Shown here: positions 7,868 through 16,561 of the stretch, piece after piece
Layout of the letters: each line of letters starts with the position of its first letter
How positions within the stretch are numbered: position 1 is the first letter of the stretch
Source of the DNA: Nitriliruptoraceae bacterium
GTDB lineage: Bacteria > Actinomycetota > Nitriliruptoria > Nitriliruptorales > Nitriliruptoraceae
Reading direction: 5' to 3'
NCBI GenBank assembly: GCA_007117945.1
Contig: SKTN01000124.1
Span: 1 to 25,934, forward strand
DNA length: 25,934 nucleotides
Translations under genes and position numbers: made by a program
The notes under the pieces: model-generated
Told to the model about the DNA's origin: nothing
Databases searched by the model: none
Seen by the model: only the letters and a program-made list of their open reading frames with translations

Positions 7868-8796
7868 CGGGTCCGCTCCCCCGAGCCGGTCCTGAGGACC
7901 TCCCCACGGGAGAACAGCGCGTCCAGCGCGTCGGCCACGTCCTGGGGCTCCCGGCCGAGCGCGCCGGCCAGGGAGTCGGCCGTGGCGACGCGCTGGGCCC
8001 GCAGCTCGGCGAGCAGCGCCTCCTCGTCGGCGGCCTCCGCACCGTCACCGGCGGCCAGACGCCAGGCCGCGGCGGCGCTGCGTTCCACCACCAGCAGCAG
8101 GGGCTCGGGGTCCTCCACGCCTGGTGGCTCGCCCAGCTGGCGCAGGAGCACCGAGGGGTCCTCGACCAGCTCGGGGTGGAGCCCGACCGCCTCCAGGTCC
8201 CCCCGGGCGGCGAAGTGGTCACCGGTCAGCTCCACGAGACCGTCCTCGGCGGCGCTGGTGGCCTCCGTGCGGCGCAGCGCCCCCAGCAGCTCCTCCCGGG
8301 GCCGTCCCGCCAGGGTCAGCAGCAGCGCCGGGTCCCGGTCCACCTGCACGGCGGTCAGGGTCAGGGCGGCGGCGGCGTGGCGACACCAGCGCGCGCGCTC
8401 AGGACAGGAGCAGCTGGGCTCGAGGTCCTCGAGGGCGGGGATGAGGCGGACACCGGCAGCCGTCAGCTCCTCGGACAGCTGCTGGGTCACCGTGCCCTCG
8501 AGCAGCGCGGCCACGGGGCGCAGGCTGGCGGACAGCAGCGAGGTGGCACGCTCCCAACCGGCGGCATCGGTGGCCGGCCAGGCGATGGTCACCCGGTAGG
8601 GGCTGACCCGGTCCTCGGCGACGGTCGCTGTGACCTCCCCGGGACGCAGCAGCAGTTCCTCGACGCCACCCCGACGGGCCAGGGCCTGCCCGCGCTGGAC
8701 CCGACGCGCGGCGGAGGGACCCGCCTCGTCGAGCAGGTCGAGGAGGCGTCCACCCCACCAGTGGCGGACGTCGGTGGACACCTGCCCGCCGGTCAT
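7846..8796 (-). CDS. SWIM zinc-finger protein coupled to SNF2 helicase
   Basis: The protein has 316 residues. The SWIM motif CxCx6CxH is visible as C129, C131, C138 and H140 (CSCPERARWCRH). Residues 1-120 form the domain usual upstream of SWIM in these proteins (WWG at 13-15), and the Glu/Ala-rich C-terminal half (~145-316) has no catalytic motif that I recognise. It may end in a winged-helix-like segment. The ATG at 8796 overlaps the SNF2 stop (ATGA), so the two are translated together and probably act as one complex. SWIM domains bind DNA or proteins. Bacterial SWIM/SNF2 pairs are widespread and little characterised, with DNA repair or nucleoid functions suspected. The 3' end runs 22 bp into the AtuA gene from the opposite strand. 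Confidence 0.88.
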   Translation of the reverse strand: MTGGQVSTDVRHWWGGRLLDLLDEAGPSAARRVQRGQALARRGGVEELLLRPGEVTATVAEDRVSPYRVTIAWPATDAAGWERATSLLSASLRPVAALLEGTVTQQLSEELTAAGVRLIPALEDLEPSCSCPERARWCRHAAAALTLTAVQVDRDPALLLTLAGRPREELLGALRRTEATSAAEDGLVELTGDHFAARGDLEAVGLHPELVEDPSVLLRQLGEPPGVEDPEPLLLVVERSAAAAWRLAAGDGAEAADEEALLAELRAQRVATADSLAGALGREPQDVADALDALFSRGEVLRTGSGERTRYRAASG

Positions 8797-11700
8797 GACC
8801 GACCGCCCGGCAGCGCCACCAGCCGGGGACGCCCGGCGTCGACGTCGGTGACGGGTCCGGGGTCGTCCTCACCCTCGTCCAGTCCGTCCCCGTCATCGAG
8901 GTGGTCGGTGGACAGCGCCACCAGCTCGCGCAGCTCGTCGTCGGCCAGCTCGGTCACCCACGCCTCGCCGCTGCCCACCACGGCGTCCGCCAGGGCCCGC
9001 TTGCGCTCGAGCAGCTCCGCGATCCGCTCCTCCAGGGTCCCGGCGGTCACCAGGCGGTGCACCGTGACCGCCGCGGTCTGGCCGATGCGGTGGGCACGGT
9101 CGGTGGCCTGGTCCTCCACCGCAGGGTTCCACCAGCGGTCGTAGTGCAGCACGTGGCTGGCCCGGGTCAGGTTCAGCCCCGTGCCCCCGGCGCGCAGGGA
9201 GACCAGCAGGATGGGCGGAGCGTCCTCGTCGGTCTGGAACCGGTGGACGAGCTCGTCACGGGCGGTCAGGGACACCCCGCCGTGCAGGAAGGGCACCTCG
9301 GGCAGCTGCAGGCGCTGCGCCAGGTGGGTGGCGAGCAGCTCGCCCATCTCGCGGAACTGGGTGAAGACCAGGGCCCGCTCCCCCGCGTCCACGACCTCCC
9401 CGAGGATCTCCGTGGCACGGGCGAGTTTGCCGCTGCGGCCCGGGAGCCCACCGTCGTCGCGCAGGTACTGCCGCGGATGGTTGCAGATCTGCTTCAAGGC
9501 CGTGAGCAGGGCCAGGATGCGACCCCGACGCTCGAAGGCCGTGCCCCCGAGGCCCTCGGTGCCGAAGGCCCGCTCCACGGTGGCCTGGTACAGCGAGGCC
9601 TGCTCACGGGTCAGCGAGCAGGACACGGTCACCTCCTGTTTGGGCGGCAGGTCCACGGCCACCTCGGGCTCATCCTTGCGACGCCGGAGCACGAAGGGCG
9701 CGATCAGCCGGCGCAGCCGCGAGGCGGCACCCTCGTCATGCCACCGCTCCACGGGCACGGCGAAGCGGTCGTTGAAGGCCCGCTGGGACCCCAGCAGCCC
9801 AGGGTTGGTGACGTCGACGATCGACCACAGCTCGGACAGACGGTTCTCCAGGGGTGTACCGGTCATGGCGATGCGCGTGCGCGCGGTGATGGAGCGGGCC
9901 GCCCGTGCCCCCTTCGACGCGGGGTTCTTGATCTGCTGGGCCTCGTCGAGCACCACCACGTCCCAGTCGACGTCCTCGAGGATGCCGATGTCGCGGCGCA
10001 GGAGGGCGTAGGAGGTCACCGCCACGCTGCCCGCCGGGAACGCCCGGGCGGTGACGGGCCGTTCGGACCCGTGGTGGCGGATCACCGCGACCCCGGGGGC
10101 GAACCGCGCGATCTCGCGCTCCCAGTTGCCCACCACCGAGGTGGGACACACCACCAGGTGGGGGCGGTCCTGGACCCGTGAGGTGATCAGGGCGATGGCC
10201 TGGAGGGTCTTGCCGAGCCCCATCTGGTCCGCCAGGACGCCGCCCATCCCGAGCTCGGCGAGCCGCTGCAGCCAGGCGACCCCGCGCTCCTGGTAGGGCC
10301 TGAGCTGCCCGTCGATCCCGACGATGCGCGCCCCGGTCGGTGCGTCGGCGTGTCGCAGCCGTTCCACCAGCTGCTCCACCGCGCCCGCCGCAACCGCCTC
10401 CACGGCCCCGAGCCCCTCGACGTGGTGCTGCCCCGACAGTGCCGCGGCCAGCGCCTCGGTGAGCTCCAGGGAGGCGGAACGTCCCGCCAGGGCGGCGATG
10501 CGGTCCGCGTCGGTGTGGTCGACGTGGACCCACCGTCCCCGCCACCGCACCAGGGGGGCCTTGGCCCCGACGAGCTGGGCGAACTCCTCGGGGGTGACCA
10601 CGTCGTCGCCGAGGGCGAGCTCGTAGCGCAGATCGGTGAGCGCGGCCGCGCTGAGACCGTCGTCCACGCCGGTGCGCAGCGCCGCCGGTGCCGTGCTCCC
10701 GATGCGCACCCGCAGTCGCAGGCGCCGGGTGGAGGCCTCGGCGAGCTCCGTGGGCACCTCGACGACCACCCCGGCCGCGGTGAGCGCCTCGCGGGCGTCA
10801 CCGAGCAGGTCGGCGACCTCCCCCGGGGCGAGGTCGACGGTGGTTGGGGCGCGCTCGTCGAGGGCGCGGTCCAGGGGCGGGAAGAGCCGTGCGCCCGTGG
10901 CGAGCCCGCGGATCAGGGCCGCCTCGGGGTCGTCGAGCTGCCGACCGGCGAGCTCGAGCCGGCTGCTGCCCCGTTCCCACACCCGCGCGGCGGGCAGCTG
11001 CTGGGAGGCGTCGCCACTGGCGGCCAGCGCGAGCGTCAGCCGCCAGGGCCGGTCCGCCGTGGCGGGGACCGGGCCCTGCTCGGGCCCGTGGTCCGCCGCC
11101 TGCGGCGGATCGGGAGGCGCCAGCCGCAAGGCCAGACGGGCCGTGGAGCGGCGTGCACCACCCAGCACGGGCGCCGACCACGCACCGACATCGGTCACCA
11201 CGTCCTCGGCGGGAACGCGCAGGTGGGTGATCGTCGGGTCGCTGGCGGTCAGGGCCGCGGCCCACATCTCGGCCCACGACCGGCGGGGACCGCGCCGTCG
11301 CGGGTCGAGTTCCGGGCGGCGTCCCTCCCGTGCCACGGCATCGGCCACCGCGTCCAGGAAGGCGCCCAGCAGCTCCGCAGCCGGCACGGGCGTCCCCGCG
11401 GCCGAGCGCAGGGCGTAGGCCGCACGGGGCATGGCAGCCGCCAGCGCCCGGGGGCGAGGGTCGGCGTGGGCGACGGCGCGCCACGCCGCCCGCACCTCAC
11501 CGGGGGTGTCGGTCAGCTCCACACCCGGGAGCAGCCGCCCGGCGGCGACCAGCTCCAGGGCGAGCTTCGCGGCCACGCTCCAGGCCAGGACCGCGTCACC
11601 GGGACGGGCCCAGGCGGGGTGGTCGCTCCCGGGTGGCATCGCCGCGAGGACACGCACCGTGGGCAGGATCGCCAGCCTGCGCGCCGGCACGTCCACACCC

Positions 11701-11909
11701 TCGACCTGCGTCCCGTCCACGACGTAGGAGGCCAGGCTGCCCTCCGTGCCCGCCGGGAGCCCGAGCTGCGCAGCCGCGGACGTGAGGTCGAACCCCTCCT
11801 CCGAGCGCCCCGGGCGCGCGCCGGCCGCACAGGCATCCCACAGAGCGAACGTCCCGCCGGCGGGTACGGGTCCACCGGGGACGAAGGTGAGCTGGGCGCG
11901 GCCGGTCAC
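8793..11909 (-). CDS. SNF2-family DEAD/DEAH-box helicase (HelZ-like)
   Basis: The protein has 1038 residues. The ~500 N-terminal residues include the bacterial SNF2-associated region ending in RWRGRWVHVDHTDADRIAAL. The ATPase core follows: Q-like YQERGVAWLQRL, Walker A ADQMGLGKTLQ (~560-568), VCPTSVVGNWERE, DEAQ box VLDEAQQIKNP (~655), TGTPLENRLSELWSI, then the second lobe with LVFTQF, SLRAGGTGLNLT (~908) and QATDRAHRIGQ (~940). All motifs are intact, so it should be an active dsDNA translocase. The GTG start is supported by GGAGG four bases upstream. It resembles mycobacterial HelZ and is coupled to the SWIM gene. The 282-bp gap upstream (11910-12191) is divergent and holds no gene that I can support. 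Confidence 0.94.
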   Translation of the reverse strand: MTGRAQLTFVPGGPVPAGGTFALWDACAAGARPGRSEEGFDLTSAAAQLGLPAGTEGSLASYVVDGTQVEGVDVPARRLAILPTVRVLAAMPPGSDHPAWARPGDAVLAWSVAAKLALELVAAGRLLPGVELTDTPGEVRAAWRAVAHADPRPRALAAAMPRAAYALRSAAGTPVPAAELLGAFLDAVADAVAREGRRPELDPRRRGPRRSWAEMWAAALTASDPTITHLRVPAEDVVTDVGAWSAPVLGGARRSTARLALRLAPPDPPQAADHGPEQGPVPATADRPWRLTLALAASGDASQQLPAARVWERGSSRLELAGRQLDDPEAALIRGLATGARLFPPLDRALDERAPTTVDLAPGEVADLLGDAREALTAAGVVVEVPTELAEASTRRLRLRVRIGSTAPAALRTGVDDGLSAAALTDLRYELALGDDVVTPEEFAQLVGAKAPLVRWRGRWVHVDHTDADRIAALAGRSASLELTEALAAALSGQHHVEGLGAVEAVAAGAVEQLVERLRHADAPTGARIVGIDGQLRPYQERGVAWLQRLAELGMGGVLADQMGLGKTLQAIALITSRVQDRPHLVVCPTSVVGNWEREIARFAPGVAVIRHHGSERPVTARAFPAGSVAVTSYALLRRDIGILEDVDWDVVVLDEAQQIKNPASKGARAARSITARTRIAMTGTPLENRLSELWSIVDVTNPGLLGSQRAFNDRFAVPVERWHDEGAASRLRRLIAPFVLRRRKDEPEVAVDLPPKQEVTVSCSLTREQASLYQATVERAFGTEGLGGTAFERRGRILALLTALKQICNHPRQYLRDDGGLPGRSGKLARATEILGEVVDAGERALVFTQFREMGELLATHLAQRLQLPEVPFLHGGVSLTARDELVHRFQTDEDAPPILLVSLRAGGTGLNLTRASHVLHYDRWWNPAVEDQATDRAHRIGQTAAVTVHRLVTAGTLEERIAELLERKRALADAVVGSGEAWVTELADDELRELVALSTDHLDDGDGLDEGEDDPGPVTDVDAGRPRLVALPGGRS

Positions 11910-12191
11910 GTGGCCTCCACCGGGCAGGCGGGAGAACAGGCAGAGCCTAGGCGTTCGGGCCTGGAGGGCCGTGCGGGCGGGTGGTGCACGGTCCCTGCGC
12001 CGACGTGCCGCAGGTCATGGACAGGAGCGCACACTGGGGTGCATCCTCGGGGTCAGTGGTCTCGAACACGTCATGCGGCCGACAGGAAGGATGTCGACGC
12101 GGCCCCCGCCACCGAGGTCCGCGCGTCTGACCGGCCGGCCCCGACCCCACACCGCTCCCGCAGTACCCGCTCCCACCCCCCGGAGGCGACC

Positions 12192-12458
12192 GTGAACGAC
12201 AGCATGCACGCGACCGACACCGCGGTGGCCGATCCGACCTCGTCCACCGACCGGGCCATCTCCTGGCTCCGTGAGGAGTTCCCCGGCTGGACGATCGATG
12301 TCGACGAGACCGCCACCTGGGAGGGCGACCTGCGCTCCCTGTGGATCGCACGTCGGGACGGTCACCACCCCCAGGCGGAGCTCTCCGCGGCCAAGCTCCA
12401 CAGCCGGCTGAGCGACTACCTCCAGCGCGAGGAGCGCCGCCGCGCCTTCTCGAACTGA
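12192..12458 (+). CDS. Small acidic/charged protein of unknown function
   Basis: The protein has 88 residues from a GTG preceded at five bases by GGAGG (12182-12186). An in-frame ATG four codons later is an alternative. The N-terminus is Thr/Asp/Ser-rich and probably disordered. The core SWLREEFPGWTIDVDETATW-EGDLRSLWIARRDGHHPQAELSAAKLHSRLSDYLQREERRR looks like a folded alpha/beta domain with three conserved-looking tryptophans. No family recognised. It stands alone, divergent to SNF2 and 90 bp before the MarP-like gene. Codon use has the same strong G/C third-position bias as its neighbours, which together with the ribosome site supports a real gene. Confidence 0.75.
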   Translation: MNDSMHATDTAVADPTSSTDRAISWLREEFPGWTIDVDETATWEGDLRSLWIARRDGHHPQAELSAAKLHSRLSDYLQREERRRAFSN

Positions 12459-12481
12459 CACCGGAGACGGGGCGAGCCAAC

Positions 12482-12539
12482 GCTCCCTATCCTCACCGGC
12501 CCGGCCGCGTCGCAGCCGGGCCGCGTCGGCTGAGGGAGC
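12482..12539 (+). promoter_or_regulatory. Nested inverted repeats between the 88-aa gene and marP-like gene
   Basis: An inner hairpin has perfect 9-bp GC arms (CGGCCCGGC 12497-12505, partner 12515-12523). An outer pair GCTCCCT (12482-12488) and AGGGAGC (12533-12539) encloses it. The outer right arm overlaps the GAGGGAG ribosome site of the protease gene, so the fold could hide it in a read-through transcript. The inner hairpin could also be a terminator for the upstream gene, though no T-run follows. TATCCT at 12488-12493 is a possible -10 box inside the structure. Confidence 0.45.
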
Positions 12540-12548
12540 CCTGACCAC

Positions 12549-13742
12549 GTGACCCTCCTCGACGTCACCCTCGTGGACCTCGTGGTCCTGCTGCTGGTCA
12601 CCGCGGCCGCCCTCTCCGGGTGGCGTGCGGGGCTGCTGCGGCGCGCCGGCGTGTGGCTGGGCGTGCTGGTCGGCCTCGCCGCGTCGGTCTGGACCGTCCC
12701 GGCCACCCTCACGTGGCTCGAGGGCTACCCCGCCAACCTCCGCTTCCTCGGGGCGTCGCTGGTGCTCGCGGCCACCGTGGCCGTCACCACCGCGCTGCTC
12801 GGTCGGCTCGGCGGCTCACTGGGGCGGCGGGTGGCCCGCACACCACTGCGCCGACTGGACCAGGGCGCCGGCGCCCTGACCGGCGTGACGCTCGTCGCCG
12901 TGGCCGCCTGGCTCGCGCTGCCCGTGGCTGCGAGCGCGCCGGGGACCCTCGGCGAACAGGCTGCCGGCTCGCGCACCACGCTGCTGCTGGCCGAGTACGC
13001 ACCGCCGGCGCCGCAGCTCGGCGCCGCCGTGCGTGCCCTGGTCGCGGAGACGCGCTTCCCCGAGGTGGTGGCCGAGCTCGGTCCGATCCGCACTGCCGGT
13101 CCTCCCCCCGAGGACCTCGCCGTGCCGCCGGAGGTGCTCGAACGCGCCCGAGCCTCGACGGTGCGGGTCTCGGCCCGCGGGTGCGGCGTGCGCTACGACG
13201 GCTCCGGGGTGACGATCGCCGGCGGCACGGTGCTGACCAACGCGCACGTGGTCGCGGGCTCCGACCAGGTGGAGGTGCGCCGCCCCGACGGGCAGGTGCG
13301 TGACGCGCGGGTGGTGGCCTTCGACGCCCGCCGCGACCTCGCGCTGCTCGAGGTGGGTGACCTCGGGCAGGACCACCTGCCCCTGGGCACGACCCGGGCC
13401 GGGGAGGAGGCCGCGGTCATCGGCTATCCCGGCGGTCAGCCCGAACCCCGCATCACGGCGGTCCGCATCCAGCAACGACGCAGCGCCCTGGGACGGGACA
13501 TCCACGGTGTCGAGGAGTCCGACCGCGACGTCCTCTTCCTGGCCGCTGCCCTGCGGCAGGGCGACTCGGGTGCGCCGGTCATCAACGCGGCGGGAGAGGT
13601 CGTCGGGCTGGTCTTCGCCGTCAGCCCGGACCGCCCCACCACCGCCTACGCCCTCGACCGCACGGAGTTCGACGCCATCCTGGCCGCCCCGCGCGTGACC
13701 GGCGCCACCGGTCGCTGCCTGGCCGTCACACCCCCCGCGTAG
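12549..13742 (+). CDS. marP: MarP-like membrane-anchored serine protease (CvpA + trypsin domains)
   Basis: The protein has 397 residues. A four-helix CvpA-type membrane domain (~1-135) carries an extracytoplasmic chymotrypsin-like protease (~195-397). The triad is H233 (TNAHVV), D263 (RRDLALLE) and S340 (RQGDSGAPV). C212 (RGCGV) and C390 (GRCLAV) match the two cysteines whose disulfide controls Mycobacterium tuberculosis MarP (C214/C395; triad H235/D264/S343, from memory). Spacing is nearly identical, so orthology is likely. MarP acts in the periplasm, processes the hydrolase RipA and supports acid and oxidative stress survival. Activity here would be expected to respond to redox through the disulfide. 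The GTG start follows GAGGGAG by about ten bases. No neighbour points to its substrate; an M23 hydrolase lies 8 kb away. Confidence 0.9.
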   Translation: MTLLDVTLVDLVVLLLVTAAALSGWRAGLLRRAGVWLGVLVGLAASVWTVPATLTWLEGYPANLRFLGASLVLAATVAVTTALLGRLGGSLGRRVARTPLRRLDQGAGALTGVTLVAVAAWLALPVAASAPGTLGEQAAGSRTTLLLAEYAPPAPQLGAAVRALVAETRFPEVVAELGPIRTAGPPPEDLAVPPEVLERARASTVRVSARGCGVRYDGSGVTIAGGTVLTNAHVVAGSDQVEVRRPDGQVRDARVVAFDARRDLALLEVGDLGQDHLPLGTTRAGEEAAVIGYPGGQPEPRITAVRIQQRRSALGRDIHGVEESDRDVLFLAAALRQGDSGAPVINAAGEVVGLVFAVSPDRPTTAYALDRTEFDAILAAPRVTGATGRCLAVTPPA

Positions 13743-13756
13743 CGTCCTTCCCACGA

Positions 13757-13817
13757 CCCGGGACCACCCGGGACCACACCGGGAACCACGACGGGAAGCA
13801 CGACGGGAACGCTGACG
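13757..13817 (+). repeat. Imperfect ~12-bp tandem repeats downstream of marP
   Basis: Five successive decayed units of about 12 bp built on CCGGGAMCACA/ACGGGAACNCG follow each other (CCCGGGACCA, CCCGGGACCACA, CCGGGAACCACG, ACGGGAAGCACG, ACGGGAACGCTG). They fill most of the gap between the protease stop and the putative small ORF at 13831. No strong hairpin forms within them; a 6-bp CTTCCC (13747-13752) / GGGAAG pair is all that I see. Confidence 0.55.
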
Positions 13818-13830
13818 GAGAGGGCGCGCG

Positions 13831-14061
13831 ATGCTGCACGGGACGCTGGCGACCATCGGGGCACCGGTCCTCGATCTCCCGGCCGTGGCGGTGGCCTGGG
13901 GCCTGGCGACCTGGTGGGCGGCGCGCTGGCTGAGCCCGGAGCGGCGCGGCGGTGCGCACGCCCGCGGGTCAGCCGATGGTGCGGCGCAGGAAGCCACGCA
14001 CACCGGCGCCGGCCAGCAACGCCGTGGAGGCCACCAGCGCCCCCAGTACCACGGCCGGTGA
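13831..14061 (+). CDS. Doubtful 76-residue ORF with one membrane helix
   Basis: An ATG with GGAGAGGG about six to eight bases upstream starts a frame whose first ~36 residues (MLHGTLATIGAPVLDLPAVA, then VAWGLATWWAARWL) look like a single membrane helix followed by basic residues. From about residue 47 the frame runs antisense through the last 93 bp of the ABC permease gene and becomes Gly/Gln/Arg-rich, as expected of shadow coding. Either a small membrane protein with a fortuitous tail or no gene at all. It lies downstream of the protease gene on the same strand. Confidence 0.3.
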   Translation: MLHGTLATIGAPVLDLPAVAVAWGLATWWAARWLSPERRGGAHARGSADGAAQEATHTGAGQQRRGGHQRPQYHGR

Positions 14062-14799
14062 CATCGTCTCGATCGAGGGGGTGAGCGCGGCACGCAGGCC
14101 CTCGCTGACGTAGACCAGGGGGTTGAGCAGGACCAGCCACTGCAGCCACGGCAGGGCGTCCAGCGCGGTCCAGGGGTAGTAGACGGCACCGAGGAAGGTC
14201 AGCGGCAGCACCACCACGGAGAACATCAGCCCGATCTGCCGTGGGCTGACGTAGGTCCCGAGGGCCAGCCCCAGGGAACCGGACAGACACGCGGAGGTGA
14301 CCACCACGGCCAGCAGCAGGGGGACGCTGGAGACCTCGAGGGCCACGGGTGTCGCCGGGATCGCCGCCACCATGGGCAGGACGAGCAAGCCGGCGAACAC
14401 GCTCTGCACGGCGCCGTAGAGGATGTTCTCCACCGCCACCGTCGCCACGGGGACCGGCGCCATGATGCGGTCCTCGATCTCCTTGGTCCCACCGAACTCC
14501 GTCGACAGCGGCAGGGCGACGGCGATGATCCCCTGGAAGATCACGGCCACGGCCACCAGGCCGGGCACCAGGACCGTCGCGAAGTCCGCTCCTCCTCCCC
14601 CACCCACACCCTGCCCGATGCGGGGGAAGAGGAAGGCGAAGACGAAGACGAAGAGCAGCGGCTGCATCACCGTCCGGGTGAGGAAGGCCAGCGCCTCCCG
14701 CCGCGTGACCCGCAGGTCGCGCAGCAGCAACCCACCGATCGCCTGCACCTGCGCACGCAGCGGTGAGGGCTCGGCGGCGGGAAGGGTCGTCTCACTCAC
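13969..14799 (-). CDS. ABC-2 type transporter permease (DrrB-like)
   Basis: The protein has 276 residues from a GTG at 14799. The ribosome site GGGAGGG lies six bases upstream inside the ATPase gene, and the two genes overlap by 8 bp. After a cytoplasmic N-terminus with LLLRDLRVTRREALAFLTR it has about six membrane helices and the ABC-2 pattern: first helix MQPLLFVFVFAFLF, FGGTKEIEDRIMAPVP in the coupling region, and NPLVYVSEGLRAAL before the last helix. It forms the membrane half of a drug/lipid exporter with the upstream ATPase. The substrate is unknown. A small plus-strand ORF of doubtful reality overlaps its 3' end. Confidence 0.9.
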   Translation of the reverse strand: MSETTLPAAEPSPLRAQVQAIGGLLLRDLRVTRREALAFLTRTVMQPLLFVFVFAFLFPRIGQGVGGGGGADFATVLVPGLVAVAVIFQGIIAVALPLSTEFGGTKEIEDRIMAPVPVATVAVENILYGAVQSVFAGLLVLPMVAAIPATPVALEVSSVPLLLAVVVTSACLSGSLGLALGTYVSPRQIGLMFSVVVLPLTFLGAVYYPWTALDALPWLQWLVLLNPLVYVSEGLRAALTPSIETMSPAVVLGALVASTALLAGAGVRGFLRRTIG

Positions 14800-15778
14800 G
14801 CAGGTCCCTCCCCGTGAGGTTGATGAACACGGCCTCCAGGGTGGAGCCGGCGGCGGAGGCGTCGCGCACCCCGTCGGGACCGGCCGCCTCGACCGCACGG
14901 GCGAGCAACCCGTCGCGGTCGTCGGCCATGACCCGCACGCCCCCGTCCCTGGCCTCCACGGAGCGCACCCCGGAGATGCCGGCCAACGCCGCGTGCACGG
15001 CGGTGGACAGGGGGCGGTCGAGCTCCAGTTCGATCACCTCACCCGCGCCGTGCCGGGCCCGGAGCGCCTCGGGGGTGTCGCAGACCAGGACCTCACCGTG
15101 GTCGACGATGGCGACACGATCGCAGAGCTGGTCGGCTTCCTCCATGTAGTGGGTCGTGAGCACGACCGTCAGCCCGTCGCTGCGCAGCTCACTGACCAGC
15201 TCCCACAGCGCCAAGCGGCTCTGGGGATCGAGACCCGCCGTGGGCTCGTCGAGGAACAGCAGGCGGGGGCGGTGGGCCACGGCACGGGCGACCTGGAGCC
15301 GCTGGGCCATCCCACCGGAGATCTGGTCGGGGAAGGACCCGGCCCGCTCGGCGAGGCGGAAGCGCTCGAGCAGTTCGTCGGCACGGGCCCGGGCGGGCCG
15401 GGACCTGATCCCGAAGTAGCGGCAGTGGTAGTACAGGTTCTCGAACAGGGTCAGGGACCGATCCAGGGTGTTGGCCTGGGTGACCACGCCCAGTCGACGC
15501 TTGACCCGGGCCGGCTCGCGCAGGACGTCCAGGCCGAGCACCTCGGCGCTGCCGCTGGTGGGTCGGATCCGGGTGGTGCACACGCCGACGGTCGTGGACT
15601 TGCCGGCGCCGTTGGGCCCCAGCAGCCCGAACATCTCCCCCTCGGCCACCTCGAGGTCGATGCCGGCGATGGCCTGGACGGCCGGCGGCCCCGGGTAGGA
15701 CTTGGTCAGGTCACACAGCCGCAGCGCCGCCGGGGTGATCGACGAGCCCACCCGCACCTCCGACTCCACCATCGTCAT
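14792..15778 (-). CDS. ABC transporter ATP-binding protein (DrrA-like)
   Basis: The protein has 328 residues. The ATG at 15778 is preferred over one ten codons upstream because GGAGGA stands seven bases before it. It has Walker A GPNGAGKST (54-62), Q-loop VTQANTLD, signature ISGGMAQRLQ (a variant of LSGGQ), Walker B LLFLDEPTAGLDP and switch His in LTTHYMEEAD. After ~residue 220 comes a C-terminal regulatory extension ending STLEAVFINLTGRDL, as in DrrA/daunorubicin-type exporters. It energises the adjacent ABC-2 permease, with which it overlaps by 8 bp. The substrate is not predictable. The gap to the upstream hemolysin III gene (15779-15862) is 84 bp on the same strand, so cotranscription is possible. 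Confidence 0.93.
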   Translation of the reverse strand: MTMVESEVRVGSSITPAALRLCDLTKSYPGPPAVQAIAGIDLEVAEGEMFGLLGPNGAGKSTTVGVCTTRIRPTSGSAEVLGLDVLREPARVKRRLGVVTQANTLDRSLTLFENLYYHCRYFGIRSRPARARADELLERFRLAERAGSFPDQISGGMAQRLQVARAVAHRPRLLFLDEPTAGLDPQSRLALWELVSELRSDGLTVVLTTHYMEEADQLCDRVAIVDHGEVLVCDTPEALRARHGAGEVIELELDRPLSTAVHAALAGISGVRSVEARDGGVRVMADDRDGLLARAVEAAGPDGVRDASAAGSTLEAVFINLTGRDLRE

Positions 15779-15862
15779 CGCTCGTCCTCCGTCGCGCGGC
15801 GCAGACATCGGCTCCGGCAGGTTCGACGCCGCCTGCGGCCTGGACCACGGCGTCCGGACGCC

Positions 15863-16555
15863 TCAGCCCACCGGCGCGATCACCAGCAGCCGCGCGATCA
15901 TCACGGTGTGCACGACCACCGCTGCGATCACCAGGAGGTGGAAGACCTCGTGGTAGCCGAACACCGTGGGCCAGGGGTCGGGTCGGCGCAGGCCCACCAC
16001 CGTCGCCCCGACGGTGTAGAGCACCCCACCGCCGAGCAGCAGCACGACGGTCAGCGGCCCCGCCGTGAACCACAGCCACGGCAGCAGCATCACGGGGATC
16101 CATCCCAGGGTGAGGTAGACGGCGCTGTTGAAGCCCTTCGGCGGCGCGAAGGGCAGCCACTCGACCACGATGCCGATCACGCACCCGACCCCCATGCCCA
16201 CCAGCAGCGTCCACGAGGCCCACCCTTCCAGGCCCAGCAGGGCGACGGCGATGCCGGTCCCGCCGATCGCCAGGTAGATACCGCTGTGGTCCAGGCGGAA
16301 CAGCCACTCGTAGGTGTGGGCGTCCCACCGCTTGAGGTGGAGCAGGGCGCTGCAGGTGAACATCGCCGCGATGCCCAGGGCGAAGGCCGCCACCGCGAGG
16401 CGACCACCGGGGGGCGCCAGCACCGTCCAGGTCACCGAGATGGGGACGGCCACGATCGCGGCGAGGAGATGTGAGCGACCGCGCAGACGCGGTCGCGGCA
16501 GGGTCAGGGCCCGCTCGGTGTTCACCGAGCGTTCCAGGATCGGGCGCTCACTCAC
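15863..16555 (-). CDS. Hemolysin III/PAQR-family membrane protein (TrhA-like)
   Basis: The protein has 230 residues when started at the GTG at 16555. A longer open frame continues upstream but runs antisense through the DASS transporter and is not real. Seven membrane helices and the PAQR/CREST metal-site residues are visible: S69 and H73 (SALLH), D89 (LDHSGIY), and H202 and H206 (HEVFH). Bacterial members (TrhA/YqfA) affect membrane lipid homeostasis; haemolysis is an old label. There is no ribosome site, but a TACGTT -10-like box ends seven bases before the GTG, so the mRNA may be leaderless. Confidence 0.9.
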   Translation of the reverse strand: MSERPILERSVNTERALTLPRPRLRGRSHLLAAIVAVPISVTWTVLAPPGGRLAVAAFALGIAAMFTCSALLHLKRWDAHTYEWLFRLDHSGIYLAIGGTGIAVALLGLEGWASWTLLVGMGVGCVIGIVVEWLPFAPPKGFNSAVYLTLGWIPVMLLPWLWFTAGPLTVVLLLGGGVLYTVGATVVGLRRPDPWPTVFGYHEVFHLLVIAAVVVHTVMIARLLVIAPVG

Positions 16556-16561
16556 GTGGGC

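Noticed and set aside
10350..12191. Upstream extension of the 88-residue gene through SNF2
   Set aside because: It lies antisense to intact helicase motifs; the ribosome site at 12182 defines the true start.
14423..16474. 683-codon plus frame opposite the ABC ATPase and hemolysin III genes
   Set aside because: Repetitive His/Gln/Arg composition; both minus-strand genes have complete family motifs.
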